In this document: piece by piece, positions 1-7,264 of the stretch
Numbering within the stretch: position 1 is the first letter of the stretch
Layout of the letters: each line of letters opens with the position of its first letter
Assembly: GCA_020742395.1 (NCBI GenBank)
Contig: DYWZ01000046.1
Coordinates: forward strand, 1-35,282
Direction: 5' to 3'
From: Enterococcus columbae
Lineage (GTDB): Bacteria > Bacillota > Bacilli > Lactobacillales > Enterococcaceae
Length of the DNA stretch: 35,282 bases
Translations under genes and position numbers: made by a program
Notes under the pieces: model-generated
What the model was told of the DNA's origin: nothing
Seen by the model: only the letters and a program-made list of their open reading frames with translations
The model's database searches: none

Positions 1-2
1 CT

Positions 3-134
3 TATTCTAATGGCAAAATAGAAGCCAAGAATACACATATTAAAACTTTAAAACGGGTTAGTTATGGTTTTCGATCATTTGTGAACATGAAATTAAGACT
101 ATTTCTGATGAATGGTTTAATTGAATCGAAATAA
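3..134 (+). CDS. ISL3-like transposase, C-terminal fragment
   Basis: An open frame runs in from the window edge and stops at TAA 132-134, giving 43 residues. The sequence contains NGKIEAKNTHIKTLKRVSYG followed by FRSF, the typical C-terminal block of DDE transposases of the ISL3 family (N-G-x-I-E-x-x-N-x-x-I-K-x-x-K-R, with the catalytic Glu in the I-E pair, then Y/F-G-F/Y-R). The rest of the catalytic domain and the N-terminal zinc-finger/HTH region would lie upstream. The truncation is caused by the window, so the gene may be intact. The terminal repeat about 60 bases downstream supports the call. Confidence 0.78.
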   Translation, partial: YSNGKIEAKNTHIKTLKRVSYGFRSFVNMKLRLFLMNGLIESK

Positions 135-142
135 CAAAAAGA

Positions 143-173
143 GCAGAGATAGCAAACAGCTGTCTATCTCTGC
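143..173 (-). terminator. hairpin with minus-strand U-tract inside the IS end
   Basis: A perfect 10-bp inverted repeat (GCAGAGATAG at 143-152, CTATCTCTGC at 164-173) encloses an 11-base loop. On the minus strand the stem is followed by TCTTTTTGTTAT, as in an intrinsic terminator; on the plus strand the following bases are less U-rich. It would stop transcription entering the transposase gene from the right flank in antisense. Confidence 0.5.
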
Positions 174-273
174 CCATTCCTTTTGTAAAACTCATCAGTC
201 CAATTTGACAAAGAGCCGTTTTTTTACATTTAGATGTCGAATCAAACAATTTGCTAAATTTTTGTTTGGGAAA

Positions 274-282
274 TGCTAAAAT
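274..282 (+). promoter_or_regulatory. candidate extended -10 promoter for the mapZ-like gene
   Basis: TGCTAAAAT at 274-282 is an extended -10 (TGn plus TAAAAT). No good -35 is visible at 17 bases. It lies about 55 bases inside the junction with the insertion sequence and 77 bases before the TTG start at 359. Confidence 0.4.
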
Positions 283-358
283 ATCGCTAGAGTCATTGGC
301 TTAATTTGTAAGTTATGGTACATTTAAGGATAGAAATAATAATAAGGAGTCGTTTATA

Positions 359-2383
359 TTGATTAATCGATGCCCACATTGTGGTTTTGAACCTATCAAA
401 GATCAGCTTGTTTGTCCAAACTGTGGCAAAGAAATTAAAGAAAACATAGCTGAAAAGTTACGAATTGATAATAAAGAAGTTATTCACTTAGAAGAAAATG
501 CAATAGAAAAAAATGATAATATTGTTTGGTCTGATTTACAAGAAGTCCCAATAGGAACTTTAATGGAGCATATGTCTGGCGAAAAAGATCAGCACGCGAC
601 TGAAAAAAATGATCAAACTGCTGATGATATTGAAAATAAAGAAGAATCGACAGTTGATGTAAATGATCAATCAGCTCAAGAGACTACTGAAAAAATAGTG
701 TCTAAAGAAAATAATGATGAAATGAAGATTGATAATCAAGAAGCAGAAACTAGCTTAGATGATACTGAAAATGAATTAGATGAAGAACCTAATCCGATTC
801 TTGCACAGTATTTAGAAATGCATAATGCACGAAAATTAGCTCAACAACAAGCAGAAGCTGTTGAAAATAATGTAGTTCAAGAAATTGCTGAAGAAAAGGT
901 TGTAAAAGATAGTCAACCTGAATCGGTAATGAGTGAAGAAGTAAATGAAGCACCAATCGCTGATGAAGCTTCAGCAAAGCCAAATAAAGCGATGCAATTT
1001 GATCCAGATTATCTTATTGACGATTCAGATGATGAAAATCAAACAAGTCAACCATCTAACGAAACGATTGGTGCGACTTTATCCCAAATTTCTAAATTAA
1101 ATCAAGAAGAAACTGGTCCTTCGACTAATGATGAACAATTAGAGGCAACTTCTTCATCGGATGATACTACGAAATTTAAAAAATGGCGTTCAGTTGCTTT
1201 AGCGGCTGCTTTATTGTTAGCAGTAGGTACAGGTTATTGGTATGCCCATCATCAACGTAACGCAAGTGATGAAAAGGTACTTGAACAAGTAGATCAACAA
1301 GTGGAAAAATTATCTACAAAGATTGATCAATTGTATACAACCAAACAACGAGATTTTATTAAATCTACTATTACCTTGGCCCAAATCAATCAATTAAATA
1401 AGCAATTAGCAAATTTTGATGGACAAGAAAATTACCAAAAATTAAAGAAACGTCTTGAAACTGCTAAAGATCAGTTATTAAGCGAACAAGATATTAATGA
1501 TTACTTCACTAAAGCTATTTTGGCTAATGGTAAATTAAATCATGATGCACATATTGATTATTCCAAGAAATTTGATTTACAGCTTAGAAAAGGCAAAACA
1601 GCTTTTGATCAATTAGCTAATCTAGCAATTAAGCAAGGTCAAGATGAGTACAAAGCTTATGAAGATGCCAAAAAAGCAGTAGATGATTTAATGTCTGGTT
1701 ATAAGAATCAGTTGTTAGCAAGTTCGGTAACTAGAGAAAAATATCAACAAGCGAAAAAATTAGTTGATCAATTATTTGATAGTAGTCAAAAAACAACTAT
1801 GGCAAAACAACTACAAACAATTGACCAAGCTTTGACCAAGCAAGAACAAGAACAAAAGCAAAAACAAGAACAACAAAATCAAAGTAGTGCTACAACTCAG
1901 GATAGCAATGATTCAACTACAAGTTCAACTACGAATGGATCAACTGCTAATACTAATCAAAGTGGGCAAGCTACTACAAGTGTTGGTGCAGAAAATGCCT
2001 ACAATACGCAACCTGTTTATGCAAGTTGGATCAGTGAAGATACTCAAGTTTTAACTCCACAAACAGCACATCAAGTCAATAATCAACCATTGATTGCAAG
2101 TCGTTTGAGTGATTTACAAGATGTAAATAATCCAGCCTGGTCTTGGGCACCTGGGGTAAAAGAAAAAGTGTTACAAGCTTGTATTGATCGCGGTTATGTT
2201 GTACCTGGTGGTTACGTTTTAGAACGTGTTCGTATTGAAAATGGCGAAGGCTATTATAATTTATATTCAATTAGTCCAAGTGCTAAATTCAGTGCTAGTC
2301 CAGATAAACCAATGTATGTGGTTACGATTAACTGTAAGACAGGTTTTTATAAAGGAAATGGTAACGATCATACCATTCGTTAA
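359..2383 (+). CDS. mapZ: MapZ-like division-site positioning membrane protein with zinc ribbon
   Basis: The 674-residue protein begins at TTG, nine bases after AAGGAG (344-349). Residues 1-25 form a zinc ribbon (C5-x2-C8, C19-x2-C22). Residues 30-270 are a long, very acidic, low-complexity cytoplasmic region. A single membrane span sits at about 276-297, followed by a helical Gln/Lys-rich extracellular region to about 500, a Ser/Thr/Gln linker and a C-terminal domain at about 552-674 with NNPAWSWAPGVKEKV and CIDRGYV. That C-terminal domain and the single-pass plan resemble MapZ (LocZ), which in streptococci marks midcell through binding peptidoglycan and FtsZ. The match is from memory, and the zinc ribbon is not part of the pneumococcal protein. 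The gene stands alone, preceded by the insertion sequence and followed by a hairpin at 2403-2453. It could instead be another Lactobacillales zinc-ribbon surface protein. Confidence 0.62.
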   Translation: MINRCPHCGFEPIKDQLVCPNCGKEIKENIAEKLRIDNKEVIHLEENAIEKNDNIVWSDLQEVPIGTLMEHMSGEKDQHATEKNDQTADDIENKEESTVDVNDQSAQETTEKIVSKENNDEMKIDNQEAETSLDDTENELDEEPNPILAQYLEMHNARKLAQQQAEAVENNVVQEIAEEKVVKDSQPESVMSEEVNEAPIADEASAKPNKAMQFDPDYLIDDSDDENQTSQPSNETIGATLSQISKLNQEETGPSTNDEQLEATSSSDDTTKFKKWRSVALAAALLLAVGTGYWYAHHQRNASDEKVLEQVDQQVEKLSTKIDQLYTTKQRDFIKSTITLAQINQLNKQLANFDGQENYQKLKKRLETAKDQLLSEQDINDYFTKAILANGKLNHDAHIDYSKKFDLQLRKGKTAFDQLANLAIKQGQDEYKAYEDAKKAVDDLMSGYKNQLLASSVTREKYQQAKKLVDQLFDSSQKTTMAKQLQTIDQALTKQEQEQKQKQEQQNQSSATTQDSNDSTTSSTTNGSTANTNQSGQATTSVGAENAYNTQPVYASWISEDTQVLTPQTAHQVNNQPLIASRLSDLQDVNNPAWSWAPGVKEKVLQACIDRGYVVPGGYVLERVRIENGEGYYNLYSISPSAKFSASPDKPMYVVTINCKTGFYKGNGNDHTIR

Positions 2384-2402
2384 CAAATGACTATTGTTAT
2401 TA

Positions 2403-2459
2403 CCTCCTTTTTTCGATAAGATAGTATTTACTATTCTTATTGAAAAAAGGAGGTTTTTC
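2403..2459 (+). promoter_or_regulatory. long hairpin masking the azlC Shine-Dalgarno; also a terminator candidate
   Basis: The arms 2403-2426 and about 2430-2453 pair over roughly 22 bp with one G-U wobble and one bulge. The first twelve pairs are perfect (CCTCCTTTTTTC with GAAAAAAGGAGG). The 3' arm contains the complete azlC ribosome binding site AAGGAGG (2447-2453), eight bases before the TTG start at 2462. The stem is followed by TTTTT (2454-2458), so it also looks like an intrinsic terminator for the upstream gene. Confidence 0.7.
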
Positions 2460-2461
2460 AT

Positions 2462-3163
2462 TTGGAAAATCAATTAACGTTTAAACAAGGCGTTCAAGCA
2501 TGTTTACCCACTATTTTAGGGTATATTGGTATTGGTTTTGCAATGGGAGTTGTTGGTAAAGATGTTGGACTAGGAGTTTTCGCTATTGCAATGATGTCTA
2601 TTCTTGTATATGCAGGCAGTGCACAGTTTATCATTTGTGGTTTATTAAGTATTCATGCGCCACTTTTTTCAATTGTACTGACCGTATTTTTGGTTAATTT
2701 ACGGCATTTTTTGATGAGTTTATCGGTTGCACCAATGTTTAATCAAGATTCATTATTAACAAGAATAGGAATTGGCAGTTTATTGACTGATGAATCCTAC
2801 GGTGTAGTTATTACGGAAATTTTACGAAAACATCCGGTGAATGCTAAGTGGATGAATGGACTTAATCTTGCAGCTTATATTAGTTGGATTATTGCGACCA
2901 TTTTAGGTGCACTATTTGGTGGATTTATTACGAATCCTAGTAAATATGGTTTAGATTTTGCTTTAGTCGCAATGTTTTTAGGTTTATTTTTATTTCAAGT
3001 AGAAATCCCATTAAAAAAACACACGAAAAGTACGGTTTTAATTTTAATAGGTATTTTAGTAAGTTTAATTATTTTAATGCGTATTAGCACCTCGGAAATT
3101 GCTGTTTTAGGTGCCACTTTATTAGGTTGTTTGATTGGAGTGATGACCCATGACGCTAAATGA
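2462..3163 (+). CDS. azlC: branched-chain amino acid exporter, large subunit AzlC
   Basis: This 233-residue, very hydrophobic protein belongs to the AzlC family. With AzlD it forms an inner-membrane exporter of leucine, isoleucine, valine and analogues such as azaleucine. Family signatures include YAGSAQFI near residue 50 and VNLRHFLMSLSVAP near 77, with several further membrane spans (YISWIIATILGALFGGF, LVALFLGLF-like segment). The length is normal. The start is TTG, preceded by AAGGAGG eight bases upstream, and that site lies inside a long hairpin. The last 14 bases overlap azlD, so the two are probably translationally coupled. The ilv operon in the same window gives biological context for a branched-chain amino acid exporter. 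Confidence 0.93.
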   Translation: MENQLTFKQGVQACLPTILGYIGIGFAMGVVGKDVGLGVFAIAMMSILVYAGSAQFIICGLLSIHAPLFSIVLTVFLVNLRHFLMSLSVAPMFNQDSLLTRIGIGSLLTDESYGVVITEILRKHPVNAKWMNGLNLAAYISWIIATILGALFGGFITNPSKYGLDFALVAMFLGLFLFQVEIPLKKHTKSTVLILIGILVSLIILMRISTSEIAVLGATLLGCLIGVMTHDAK

Positions 3164-3470
3164 AGGATATTTGTTTTTACTATGTGGCATAGTTACCTGG
3201 TTGCCACGTATTTTACCGTTTATTTTCTCTAAAAAACTGATTTTTCCATCAAAAATACAATTATTTTTAGATTATTTACCAATGTGTATATTGGGAGCGT
3301 TATTTTTCCAAAGTTTGTTTACATTTGAAAAAAATCAGTGGCCAATCCTTAAAATTCCTGAATTGATTGCTTGTATTCCAACGCTAATCGTGGGATACTA
3401 TACTAAGGATTTAATGAAAATTGTTGTAACTGGTATGATTAGTATAGCAGTTTTACGACTAATCTTTTAA
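3150..3470 (+). CDS. azlD: branched-chain amino acid exporter, small subunit AzlD
   Basis: This 106-residue protein has about four hydrophobic segments and the AzlD-family N-terminal motif TWLPRILPFIF followed by DYLPMCILGALFF. AzlD is the small obligate partner of AzlC. The ATG at 3150 lies inside the azlC coding region (14-base overlap), a typical arrangement for coupled subunits. The C-terminus, VVTGMISIAVLRLIF, is the usual final membrane span. The gene ends 14 bases before cvfB, so co-transcription with cvfB is likely. Confidence 0.9.
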   Translation: MTLNEGYLFLLCGIVTWLPRILPFIFSKKLIFPSKIQLFLDYLPMCILGALFFQSLFTFEKNQWPILKIPELIACIPTLIVGYYTKDLMKIVVTGMISIAVLRLIF

Positions 3471-3484
3471 TTAGAGGAGACATG

Positions 3485-4336
3485 ATGAACGAATTATTAG
3501 CAACAGTCATTAGTGGCTTGATTATTGATGAAAATAATGATTTTTATTTTTTACAAAAAAATGGCCAAACTTTTCGCTTAAGTAAAAGTGAAGGAAATCA
3601 TGAAATTGGGGAAATGGTGGAAGGCTTTGCCTATCTTAATCAAAAACACGAAGCTTGTGTGACGACACGTTTGCCTAAAGTGAAAAAAGGTTATTATGCT
3701 TTTGCAACGGTTACTGAGGTCCGCAAAGATTTAGGTGTTTTTGTTGATATTGGTTTAAGTGATAAGGACATGGTTGTTTCTTGTGATGAATTACCTACAA
3801 TTCGTGAATTATGGCCAAAACCAGGCGATCAGTTATTGGTTAGTTTGCACGTAGATGCCAAAGATAGAATTTGGGCTGTTTTAGCTGATGAAAAGATTTT
3901 TAAAGCAATGGCAAGAAGAGGTCAAGAAAGTCAACAAAATGCGAATGTTACAGGGTTTGTTTATCGACTAAAATTAGCAGGTAGCTATCTTTTGACTGAA
4001 GATTATTATATTGGTTTTGTTCATCCAAGCGAACGCTATCAAGAACCACGTTTAGGTGAAAAAGTCACTGCCCGTGTTATCGGGGTGCGTCCTGATGGTG
4101 TGTTGAATTTATCAATGAAACCACGAGCACATGAAGCGATTAACGATGATGCACAGATGATTTTGGCATATTTAAAACGAAGTCAGAGTCATTCAATGCC
4201 TTATACTGATAAATCGACGCCAGAGGAAATTAAACAGATGTTTGGTATCAGTAAAGGGCAATTTAAGCGAGCGTTAGGGCATTTAATGAAAGAAAAATTG
4301 ATTGAACAAGTTGACGGACAAACAAAACTGCTATAA
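3485..4336 (+). CDS. cvfB: CvfB-type S1 RNA-binding protein
   Basis: The 283-residue protein matches the CvfB/YitL family: tandem S1-like OB folds followed by a C-terminal winged helix. The S1 signature GYYAFATVTEVRKDLGVFVD occurs at about residues 69-88; a further S1-like repeat with GEKVTARVIGVRPDGVLNLS lies at about 183-202, and the winged helix (IKQMFGISKGQFKRALGHLM) is near 249-268. In Staphylococcus aureus CvfB binds RNA and affects virulence gene expression. Two ATGs are in tandem at 3482 and 3485; the second is five bases from AGAGGAG (3473-3479) and is preferred. It sits close behind azlD and before fur. Confidence 0.88.
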   Translation: MNELLATVISGLIIDENNDFYFLQKNGQTFRLSKSEGNHEIGEMVEGFAYLNQKHEACVTTRLPKVKKGYYAFATVTEVRKDLGVFVDIGLSDKDMVVSCDELPTIRELWPKPGDQLLVSLHVDAKDRIWAVLADEKIFKAMARRGQESQQNANVTGFVYRLKLAGSYLLTEDYYIGFVHPSERYQEPRLGEKVTARVIGVRPDGVLNLSMKPRAHEAINDDAQMILAYLKRSQSHSMPYTDKSTPEEIKQMFGISKGQFKRALGHLMKEKLIEQVDGQTKLL

Positions 4337-4429
4337 TATTTGATTGATAGCTAGTTTTTATAAACTAACTAATTGTTTACAATTGATGAATAAATAATAG
4401 TATTAGTGAGTCAGGAGGCATTTTGAGTC

Positions 4430-4897
4430 GTGAATAATACACCAACTTTAAGTAAAATAAAAAAATTATTACATGATTCTGGATTTAAATTAACGCCTCA
4501 ACGTGAAGCGACATTATTGGTTTTACTTGAAAATGAAAAGGATCATTTATCAGCTGAAGAGATTTATTTCTTTGTTAAGCGAAAAAATCCTGATATTGGT
4601 CTAGCCACCGTTTATCGGACATTAGAGATTTTAACTGAATTAAAAGTTGTTGATAAAGTAAGTTTTAATGATGGTGTTGCCCGATATGATTTGCGAAAAG
4701 AAGGCGCTAAACGTTTCCATCATCATTTGCTATGTTTAGAATGTGGCGATATTGAAGAAATTGAAGAAGACTTATTAGGCGGCGTTGAAGAAGTGGTTGA
4801 ACAACGTTTCCACTTTTTAATTAAAGATCATCGCCTAACTTTTCATGGAATTTGTAAAAACTGTCAAAAGAAAATGAAACAACAAGCACAGGATTAG
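4430..4897 (+). CDS. fur: Fur family ferric uptake regulator
   Basis: The 155-residue DNA-binding repressor has an N-terminal winged helix (residues about 15-75, with LTPQREATLL and the recognition stretch IGLATVYRTLEIL) and a C-terminal dimerisation and metal domain. Visible ligands are H97-H99, the structural zinc pairs C102-x2-C105 and C142-x2-C145, and H134/H139. Location next to xerD, as in Bacillus, favours Fur (iron) over PerR or Zur. It starts with GTG at 4430, eleven bases after AGGAGG (4413-4418); an upstream TTG meets a stop codon immediately. A strong terminator follows at 4916-4951, so xerD has separate or attenuated transcription. Confidence 0.87.
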   Translation: MNNTPTLSKIKKLLHDSGFKLTPQREATLLVLLENEKDHLSAEEIYFFVKRKNPDIGLATVYRTLEILTELKVVDKVSFNDGVARYDLRKEGAKRFHHHLLCLECGDIEEIEEDLLGGVEEVVEQRFHFLIKDHRLTFHGICKNCQKKMKQQAQD

Positions 4898-4915
4898 CAG
4901 TGATGAAAGACTGTT

Positions 4916-4951
4916 GGGTAGAAAGTGTGTGGACACTTCTGCCCTTTTTTT
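4916..4951 (+). terminator. intrinsic terminator after fur
   Basis: GGGTAGAAAGTGT pairs with ACACTTCTGCCC around a GTGG loop with one bulge, followed by seven T residues (4945-4951). It lies 18 bases after the fur stop. Confidence 0.85.
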
Positions 4952-4971
4952 GAGTGATAAAGGGAATATTT

Positions 4972-5856
4972 ATGGAAGAGATTTTAACGGGATATTTTGA
5001 ATATTTAAAGCAAGGAAAACATTTATCACAAAATACTTTGCAAAGTTATCAAAATGATTTAAAACAATATTTAGCCTATGTCCAATCAAAAGAAATAACG
5101 AACTGGTCGATGGTTACGCGTAAGATAATTTTAGATTTTTTAGTTTATTTGCAAGAAAGAAATCGTGCGCAAGCATCATTAATGCGGATGCTTAGTAGTA
5201 TCAAACGATTTCATCTGTATTTACAAATTGAGCAAATAACGCAACAAAATCCTACTTTGCAAATTGAATTACCCAAAAAAACAATTAAGGAACCAGAATA
5301 TTTAACTTTTGAAGAGATTGAACGGATTATGCAGGTACCTAATTGTCAGACGCTTTTGGGGTTACGTGATCGAGTGATGTTGGAATTACTTTATGCATCT
5401 GGTGTAAGAGTAAGTGAGTTTGTAGAGCTAAAGGTTTCTGAATTTAATTTAGTCATGGGATTATTACATTTAACGGGTAAAAGTAATCGTGAACGAATCA
5501 TTCCCTTAGCACCGTCGACTGTAAAGTGGCTTCAAAAATATTTAGAACAAGTCCGCGATCAACTCGTAAAAGAACAAACACCTTATATGTTTGTGAATCA
5601 TCGTGGTAAGCAGTTTACTCGTCAAGGTGTATGGAAAATTATTAAACAGATTATTTTAGAGGCGAAGATAGAAAAAAGCGTGACTCCTCAGACTTTTCGC
5701 CACAGTTTAGCTGTTCATTTATTACAAAATGGAGCCGATTTAGCAACTGTTCAAGAAATATTAGGTCACGTAGATATTTCCACTACTGAAATCTATGTAA
5801 AAATGACTAAAAAAAGACTGAGTGAAACCTATTTGAAGTATTTTCCACGGGCATAA
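4972..5856 (+). CDS. xerD: XerD-type tyrosine recombinase with altered catalytic HxxR motif
   Basis: The 294-residue protein has the SAM-like N-terminal core-binding domain (about 1-85) and the C-terminal catalytic domain. Aligned to Escherichia coli XerD, the residues are R146 (ASGVRVSEF), Lys in TGKSNRERIIPL, R243, H266 (LGHVD) and nucleophile Y275. The first His of the HxxR box is replaced by Gln (Q240 in TPQTFRHS, codon CAG at 5689-5691). XerD resolves chromosome dimers at dif and, in Bacillus, unloads SMC at the terminus. It is encoded directly before scpA and scpB. The start is ATG 4972, six bases after AAAGGGA, rather than an upstream GTG. The C-terminus LKYFPRA matches the family end. 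Whether recombination activity remains is unknown. Confidence 0.85.
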   Translation: MEEILTGYFEYLKQGKHLSQNTLQSYQNDLKQYLAYVQSKEITNWSMVTRKIILDFLVYLQERNRAQASLMRMLSSIKRFHLYLQIEQITQQNPTLQIELPKKTIKEPEYLTFEEIERIMQVPNCQTLLGLRDRVMLELLYASGVRVSEFVELKVSEFNLVMGLLHLTGKSNRERIIPLAPSTVKWLQKYLEQVRDQLVKEQTPYMFVNHRGKQFTRQGVWKIIKQIILEAKIEKSVTPQTFRHSLAVHLLQNGADLATVQEILGHVDISTTEIYVKMTKKRLSETYLKYFPRA

Positions 5857-5876
5857 GAAGTATTAGAGAGGGTTTT

Positions 5877-6611
5877 ATGAAAGAATTACAGATAAAATTA
5901 GATGTCTTTGAAGGACCGCTGGATTTATTGTTACATTTAATCAATAAATTAGAAATTGATTTATATGATATTCCAATTGCTGAGATTACCGAACAGTATT
6001 TAAATTATATTCATGCTATGAAAACGTTGGAATTAGAAATTGCCGGTGAATATATTGTGATGGCTGCTACTTTAATGGCGATGAAAAGTAAGTTATTGCT
6101 TCCTACACAGACAGTAAGTTTTGATGATGAATCGCTGTATGAAGAAGATCCACGTGAAGTCTTAGTTCAGCAATTGGTGGAGTATCGCAAATATAAATAT
6201 GCCGCTGAAAAATTGGCAGATAAGGCCAAAGAGCGAAGTCAATATTATACCAAAAAACCAATGGATTTACAGGAGTTTACCCAAGAGCAAACATTGGATC
6301 AAAATCAAGTAAATACCATTGATTTATTTTTAGCTTTCCATCAGTTACTTGAAAAGAAAAAACGTCAACAAGTGATGCAAGCAACGATTGCTGCCGATGA
6401 ATTTAGTATTGAAGAAAAAATGCGAGAAATTGAGCAAAAACTTCAAGAAGAACTAGGAGAAAAAGGCCTAGCATTAGAAGAACTGTTAACCGTGTATAAT
6501 CGTAGTGAAGTGGTAGTTACCTTTATAGCTTTATTAGAGTTAATGAAACATCAAAAGATTATTGTGAAACAAGAAAATAATTTTGCTGCACTTTATTTAT
6601 ATGCTGCTTAG
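5877..6611 (+). CDS. scpA: segregation and condensation protein A
   Basis: ScpA (244 residues) is the kleisin that bridges the Smc heads and binds ScpB to form bacterial condensin for chromosome segregation. The N-terminal family motif FEGPLDLLLHLINKLEIDLY is at residues about 11-30, followed by IPIAEITEQYL and AATLMAMKSKLLLP. The middle is charged and helical, and the C-terminal winged helix (YNRSEVVVTFIALLELMKHQ) ends at YLYAA. The length is typical. Shine-Dalgarno GAGAGG lies just before the ATG, and the gene follows xerD by 20 bases, so the segregation genes form one unit with scpB. Confidence 0.95.
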   Translation: MKELQIKLDVFEGPLDLLLHLINKLEIDLYDIPIAEITEQYLNYIHAMKTLELEIAGEYIVMAATLMAMKSKLLLPTQTVSFDDESLYEEDPREVLVQQLVEYRKYKYAAEKLADKAKERSQYYTKKPMDLQEFTQEQTLDQNQVNTIDLFLAFHQLLEKKKRQQVMQATIAADEFSIEEKMREIEQKLQEELGEKGLALEELLTVYNRSEVVVTFIALLELMKHQKIIVKQENNFAALYLYAA

Positions 6612-6649
6612 CTATTTTGAAGAATTATAAGAGAAAGGTTTTTATAATT

Positions 6650-7261
6650 ATGAGCATTATGAGTCAGATAGAAGCTTTACTATTCGTTTCTGGCGATGAA
6701 GGAATGAGTCTTGATGAGTTAGCATATTTATTAAAAACAACAACCGCTGAAGTTTATCAAGCATTAGAAAAATTAAATCAACATTATTTAGAAAATAGTG
6801 AATGTGCGATTGAATTAAAAGAATTAGGCAATCGTTTTATGTTGACAACTAAAAAGCAATATACCCAACTTTTAAAAAAATATGCACAATCACCGATGGC
6901 TAACCGTTTATCGCAGGCTGCTTTAGAAACATTAGCTGTGATTGCATATAAACAACCTATCACACGTTTAGAAGTTGATCAGATTCGCGGAGTAAATTCT
7001 AGTGCGTCCATTCAAAAACTACTGACATTTCAATTAATTGAGGAAACAGGACGTTTAGATGCTCCAGGCAGACCTAGGATTTATGCAACTAGCCAATATT
7101 TTATGGATTATTTTGGCTTACGTGATTTAAAAGAATTACCCGATATTAAAGAAATGGAATTGGATTTAGCTCAAGAGTTGCCAAATCAATTATTTAAAGA
7201 AGTGGATGAGGCAGTCTTGCATCTACCAAATCAAGATGAAAAAAATGCTGAAAAGGAGTAA
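6650..7261 (+). CDS. scpB: segregation and condensation protein B
   Basis: This 203-residue protein is ScpB, the dimeric winged-helix partner of ScpA in the Smc complex. N-terminal IEALLFVSGDEGMSLDELA and the central block ALETLAVIAYKQPITRLEVD, then IRGVNSS and GRLDAPGRPRIYAT, are diagnostic. An in-frame TTG at 6617 would add 11 residues, but GAGAAAGG (6631-6638) lies beyond that codon and 11 bases before ATG 6650, so the ATG is chosen. A second ATG at 6659 is possible. The acidic C-terminal tail is variable in the family. The stop is three bases before rluB. Confidence 0.94.
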   Translation: MSIMSQIEALLFVSGDEGMSLDELAYLLKTTTAEVYQALEKLNQHYLENSECAIELKELGNRFMLTTKKQYTQLLKKYAQSPMANRLSQAALETLAVIAYKQPITRLEVDQIRGVNSSASIQKLLTFQLIEETGRLDAPGRPRIYATSQYFMDYFGLRDLKELPDIKEMELDLAQELPNQLFKEVDEAVLHLPNQDEKNAEKE

Positions 7262-7264
7262 TTT

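Larger units (their letters stand above)
1..217 (+). mobile_element. right end of an ISL3-like insertion sequence (partial, cut by window edge)
   Basis: The stretch contains the C-terminus of a transposase (3-134) and ends in a likely terminal inverted repeat at about 192-217. Read outward on the opposite strand, the repeat begins GGCTCTTTGTCAAATTGG, which resembles the ends of ISL3-family elements. The next eight bases (218-225, GTTTTTTT) would be the right copy of an 8-bp target duplication if the family rule holds. The left end lies outside the window, so completeness and activity cannot be judged. The terminal repeat assignment rests on recall of the family. Confidence 0.72.

Noticed and set aside
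58..249. A 63-codon minus-strand open frame across the left end
   Set aside because: It is the reverse of the IS end, containing the terminal repeat, the hairpin and the transposase C-terminus in antisense; no ribosome site.
4352..4367. Fur box or terminator between cvfB and fur
   Set aside because: TAGTTTTTATAAACTA is a small palindrome, but it does not fit the Fur consensus and has no U-tract.
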